Assembly: GCA_017398245.1 (NCBI GenBank)
Contig: JAFQGN010000303.1
Location: 1 to 8,169 of the forward strand
Length of the DNA: 8,169 nucleotides
Source of the DNA: Clostridia bacterium
GTDB taxonomy: Bacteria > Bacillota_A > Clostridia > Christensenellales > Aristaeellaceae
Reading direction: 5' to 3'
Part shown: piece after piece, positions 5,686-8,169 of the stretch
Position numbering within the stretch: position 1 is the first letter of the stretch
Layout: each line of letters opens with the position of its first letter
Position numbers and translations under genes: made by a program
Notes under the pieces: generated by a model
What the model was told of the DNA's origin: nothing
The model's database searches: none
What the model saw: only the letters and a program-made list of their open reading frames with translations

Positions 5686-6017
5686 CAAAGGCAAACCCCT
5701 GAAACCTCATCAGGCTACGCTGCCTCGCTGAACCTGTCTCGCGCGGGAGCAAAACCGTCAAAACCATCAACTTTCAAGCGCGGGCGGTCCCCGCAATCCT
5801 CTTCGGCCAAACAAAACAGCACAAAGCAAAACCCGCGCGGGCTGATACCACTCTATGCAGACAAACATAGCATGCGCGGGCAGGCCCTGCTCCCTCTTCT
5901 ACATTCGTCGCACTCTGTTCTATTCTTACCCGCAAAAGAACACCAAACAATGCTCGCGCGGGCAGAAAACACTCAATACAAACGAGCAAATCAAGCGCGG
6001 GCAGACCCAAATCCAAC
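5686..6017. repeat. Gene-free region with six spaced GCGCGGG(C) motifs
   Basis: No credible gene lies here. GCGCGGGC occurs at 5778, 5835, 5874, 5956 and 5995, with GCGCGGG at 5741, all in the same orientation. Start-to-start distances are 37, 57, 39, 82 and 39, so three of five are 37-39 and one is about twice that. The plus-strand spacers are rich in A and C and poor in G; in 5761-5820 I count 22 C against 11 G. At 5832-5841 the motif is part of the perfect palindrome CCCGCGCGGG, and CTATG-N8-CATAG (5853-5870) is a small hairpin. There is no intrinsic terminator straight after the helicase stop, so its transcript may run through this region. C-rich, unstructured RNA of this kind could serve Rho; that is inference. 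Confidence 0.6.
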
Positions 6018-6054
6018 AAAACATCCCCTCCGGTCAGGCCGGAGGGGATGTTTT
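6018..6054. terminator. Bidirectional terminator between helicase gene and melA
   Basis: Positions 6018-6033 and 6039-6054 form a perfect 16-bp stem (AAAACATCCCCTCCGG) with the 5-base loop TCAGG. It lies 17 bases past the melA stop codon on the minus strand, where the stem ends in TTTT followed by GTTGGATTT. Read on the plus strand it also ends in TTTT, so it could stop transcripts coming from the helicase gene. It probably serves both convergent genes. Confidence 0.85.
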
Positions 6055-6071
6055 CAAGCGAAGATCGCTTA

Positions 6072-7490
6072 TTACTTGTACTCGGGCAGCCAGCCTTCGT
6101 GCGCAGCGATGAGGTCATCACACATGGCGACGATATCATCGATGGACAGCTCGGAGGAGGTGTGCGGATCGAGCAGCGCAGCCTGATAGATGTAATCCTT
6201 CTTCAGGGTGCGGGCAGCTTCGATGGTCAGCAGCTGCACGTTGATATTGGTGCGGTTGAGGGCCGCGCACTGCTCCGGCAGATCGCCGACGAAGCAGGGG
6301 TTGATACCGGTCTTGTCGACCAGGCAGGGCACTTCAACAACGCAGTTATAGGGCAGGTTGGTGATCAGGCCGGTGTTCATCACGTTGCCGCCGATCTCGG
6401 TGGGCACGTTGGTCTCCATGGCTTCCATAATGTAGGAAGCATACTCGCGGGAGCGCTTGTGGGTCAGGCTCGGGTTGTTGACCAGCTCGTCACGCTGCTT
6501 TTCCCAGCGGGCGATCTGATTCACGCAGCGGCGCGGATACTCGTCCAGCGGGATGTTCCAGCGGTCGATCAGCTCCGGATACTTGTCCTTGATGAAGTAG
6601 GGGGTGTATTCGGCGTTGTGCTCGGAAGACTCGGTGATATAGTAGCCGAAGCGGTTCATGAGCTCCAGGCGGACCATGTCGCCGTGCTTGCCGGTGGTCT
6701 CGTACAGGTCATAGGCCTTCTTGAGGTGCTCAAGATATTCCTTATGCTCTTCCGGTACCTTTGCGGCGATCTCTTCCCACGGCTTCTGCGGCAGCTTGCC
6801 CTGGTTCTTGAGCAGCGCACGGCGCTTGATTTCCGGATACAGGTCGACGCCGTTCTTCTTGACTTCCAGCAGCCAGGCCTGATGGTTGATGCCGGCGATG
6901 TTCCATTCGATGGAATCGTCGTATTCCATGTTCAGCTCGCGCAGCAGGCCGGAGCAGCAAACCTGCACGGAATGGCACAGGCCGATGGTCTTGATGTTGG
7001 TCATCTTCAGCATCGCGCCGGTGAGCATGGCCATGGGGTTGGTGTAGTTAAGGAACCAGGCGTCCGGGCAAACTTCTTCCATGTCGCGGGCGAAATCGAC
7101 CATGACCGGAATGGTGCGCAGGGCGCGGAAGATGCCGCCGATGCCGAGGGTATCGGCGATAGTCTGCCTCAGGCCATACTTCTTGGGCACCTCAAAGTCG
7201 GTAACGGTGCAGGGCTCGTACAGGCCGACCTGGATGGCGTTGACAACGTAGTTGGCGCCGCGCAGAGCGTCCTTACGGTTCGGGATGCCCAGATACTTTT
7301 CGATCTTGGCCTTGGAGCCGTTGTTGCGGTTGATCGCCTGCAGCATCGCTTCGGACTCGTTCAGGCGAGCCTCGTCGATATCGTACAGCGCGATAACGCT
7401 GTCTTCCAGAGAGGGGGTCATCATGCAGTCGCCCAGAACGTTCTTGGCAAACACGGTGGAACCGGCGCCCATAAAGGTAATTTTCGGCAT
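6072..7490 (-). CDS. melA: Alpha-galactosidase, glycoside hydrolase family 4
   Basis: This 472-residue cytoplasmic enzyme should cleave alpha-1,6-galactosides such as melibiose by the unusual GH4 mechanism, which uses NAD+ and a divalent metal, usually Mn2+, through transient oxidation at C3. The sequence shows the NAD-binding N-terminus ITFMGAGSTVF (4-14), YEPCTVTDFEVPKKYGLRQT (91-110), TLGIGGIFRALRTIP (114-128), NYTNPMAM (148-155), metal-ligand candidates Cys172 in GLCHSV and His203 in GINHQAW, TESSEHNAEYTPYFI (286-300), the VEVPCLVD segment (385-392) and LLDPHTSSELSIDDI near the C-terminus. Many of these match E. coli MelA closely. GH4 also holds alpha-glucosidases, so galactoside specificity rests on that resemblance. 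AGGAG lies 7 bases before the ATG. It follows an ABC sugar permease gene on the same strand but has its own promoter and operator candidates, with a strong terminator after the stop. Confidence 0.9.
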   Translation of the reverse strand: MPKITFMGAGSTVFAKNVLGDCMMTPSLEDSVIALYDIDEARLNESEAMLQAINRNNGSKAKIEKYLGIPNRKDALRGANYVVNAIQVGLYEPCTVTDFEVPKKYGLRQTIADTLGIGGIFRALRTIPVMVDFARDMEEVCPDAWFLNYTNPMAMLTGAMLKMTNIKTIGLCHSVQVCCSGLLRELNMEYDDSIEWNIAGINHQAWLLEVKKNGVDLYPEIKRRALLKNQGKLPQKPWEEIAAKVPEEHKEYLEHLKKAYDLYETTGKHGDMVRLELMNRFGYYITESSEHNAEYTPYFIKDKYPELIDRWNIPLDEYPRRCVNQIARWEKQRDELVNNPSLTHKRSREYASYIMEAMETNVPTEIGGNVMNTGLITNLPYNCVVEVPCLVDKTGINPCFVGDLPEQCAALNRTNINVQLLTIEAARTLKKDYIYQAALLDPHTSSELSIDDIVAMCDDLIAAHEGWLPEYK

Positions 7491-7515
7491 GGTAGATCTC
7501 CTTTCGATACTTTCT

Positions 7516-7548
7516 CATGCATTTTGCATGATTTGATGCATTCCATCA
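7516..7548. promoter_or_regulatory. Two palindromic operator candidates in the melA leader
   Basis: CATGCATTTTGCATG (7516-7530) is a perfect inverted repeat with 6-base arms and a 3-base centre. TGATG-N5-CATCA (7534-7548) is a second, weaker 15-base palindrome. Their centres are 18 bases apart, so they lie on nearly the same helix face. The second covers the expected transcription start (about 7547) and the first lies in the leader, positions suited to a repressor that blocks melA until its sugar is present. The regulator is not in the window and I cannot name its family. Confidence 0.5.
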
Positions 7549-7553
7549 TTTTC

Positions 7554-7582
7554 ATTATACCAAATTCGCACATGTTCTTCAA
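7554..7582 (-). promoter_or_regulatory. Sigma-A promoter of melA, extended -10
   Basis: On the minus strand TTGAAG (7582-7577) and a consensus TATAAT (7559-7554) are 17 bases apart. The -10 is preceded by TGG, giving an extended -10. The box lies about 64 bases before the melA ATG and downstream of the permease terminator, so melA can be transcribed on its own. Confidence 0.85.
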
Positions 7583-7612
7583 CCGGCTTTTTCAGTCCGT
7601 TCTTCTTGAAAC

Positions 7613-7646
7613 AAAAAAGGCGACCGGCATGCACCGATCGCCTTTT
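7613..7646 (-). terminator. Terminator after the ABC permease gene
   Basis: Positions 7615-7627 pair with 7634-7646 over 13 bp around a 6-base loop. The single non-Watson-Crick pair is U-G on the minus strand but C-A on the plus strand, so the hairpin folds better as minus-strand RNA. There it is followed by a run of six T's (7618-7613). It starts 12 bases past the permease stop and separates that operon from melA. Confidence 0.85.
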
Positions 7647-7658
7647 GAAGCGGACGAA

Positions 7659-8169
7659 TTAGCCCTTGATAGCGCCGATCATGACGCCCTTGACGAAGTA
7701 CCTCTGCAGGAACGGGTAGATGCACAGGATCGGAACGGTAGAGATCATAACCATGCAATACTTAACCAGTTCGCGGTCGAAGGCTTCGGCGGACATGGTG
7801 GTAACGTCCTTGGCCTGAGAGGTCTCCTGCTCGGTAATGAGGACTTCGCGCAGGAACATCTGCAGTGGCCACCATTCCTTATTGCGGATGAACATCAGAG
7901 CCGGGTACCAGCTGTTCCACAGGCCAACGCCATAGTACATCGCGATAACGGCGATAACGGCGGTGGACAGCGGGATGATAACGTGGAACAGGATCTGGAT
8001 CTCGTTCGCGCCGTCCAGCAGGGCAGCTTCTTCCAGAGAATCCGGAATGCCCATGAAGAAGGTACGCATAACGATCAGGTTGTAGGTGGAGACCAGGTAC
8101 GGCAGGAAGAACGCCCAGGGGGTGTCATAGATGCCGATCCAGCGGACGACGAAGAACATCGGGATGATA
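7659..8169 (-). CDS. Carbohydrate ABC transporter permease (LplC/YtcP type), partial
   Basis: This is the C-terminal part, about 169 residues, of an inner-membrane permease of the CUT1 sugar ABC transporters. The gene continues past the right window edge: the frame is open through 8169 and reads IIP before MFFVVRWIG, so the ATG at 8159 is internal and not the start. The EAA loop that contacts the ATPase is visible as SLEEAALLDGANEIQILFHVIIP. Hydrophobic segments before and after it, and the ending YFVKGVMIGAIKG, are typical of LplC/YtcP proteins, which work with a LplB-type partner and a lipoprotein that binds sugars. The neighbouring alpha-galactosidase suggests an alpha-galactoside or related oligosaccharide as substrate, which is an inference from position only. 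A terminator follows the stop. Confidence 0.92.
   Translation of the reverse strand, partial: IIPMFFVVRWIGIYDTPWAFFLPYLVSTYNLIVMRTFFMGIPDSLEEAALLDGANEIQILFHVIIPLSTAVIAVIAMYYGVGLWNSWYPALMFIRNKEWWPLQMFLREVLITEQETSQAKDVTTMSAEAFDRELVKYCMVMISTVPILCIYPFLQRYFVKGVMIGAIKG

Noticed and set aside
5698..5714. CCTGA-N7-TCAGG hairpin as terminator of the nuclease-helicase gene
   Set aside because: The stem is only 5 bp and no T-run follows.
5741..6002. Reading the GCGCGGGC array as a CRISPR
   Set aside because: The conserved part is only 8 bases, the intervals range from 37 to 82, and no cas gene is present.
5774..6139. A 121-residue minus-strand frame over the region after melA
   Set aside because: It begins inside the melA coding sequence in another frame, crosses the terminator and has low-complexity composition.

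Overview
The window looks like a chromosomal piece from a GC-rich Firmicute of the class Clostridia, probably a gut member of the Oscillospiraceae/Christensenellales type. The grounds are strong GGAGG-type ribosome binding sites, sigma-A promoters with TATAAT/TATACT -10 boxes, a YitT-family membrane protein, an LplC/YtcP-type sugar permease, a GH4 alpha-galactosidase, and GC-rich genes separated by AT-rich hairpin repeats. No phage, integrase, transposase, rRNA or tRNA gene is visible.

Layout. Positions 1-370 hold no gene. They contain a cluster of hairpins and a composite repeat. On the minus strand follow mtnN (371-1045, MTA/SAH nucleosidase), a second diverged copy of the composite repeat ending in a perfect 22-bp hairpin (1068-1242), a YitT-family membrane protein (1251-2123) with a clear promoter and overlapping palindrome, and a GNAT acetyltransferase gene (2225-2691) broken by a one-base frameshift. 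Divergently, on the plus strand, lies a 974-residue fusion (2761-5685) of an EndoQ-like PHP/zinc-finger nuclease and a compact UvrD-type helicase. It is followed by a roughly 330-bp gene-free stretch carrying six copies of an 8-base GC-rich motif. The right end is a carbohydrate-use module on the minus strand: a truncated CUT1 ABC permease (7659-8169, continuing beyond the window), a terminator, then melA (6072-7490) with its own promoter and a pair of palindromic operator candidates.

How they work together. Permease and MelA make a coherent uptake-and-cleavage pair for alpha-galactosides. The terminator and promoter between them suggest that melA can be controlled separately. mtnN, YitT and the acetyltransferase are housekeeping or accessory genes with no evident functional link. 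The item of most biological interest is the nuclease-helicase fusion. Known EndoQ enzymes nick DNA 5' to deaminated bases and are tied to the sliding clamp in archaea. Here that nuclease is joined to a 3'-5' helicase, and two sequences in the protein match the bacterial beta-clamp-binding pentapeptide. This suggests a one-polypeptide, clamp-tethered repair enzyme.
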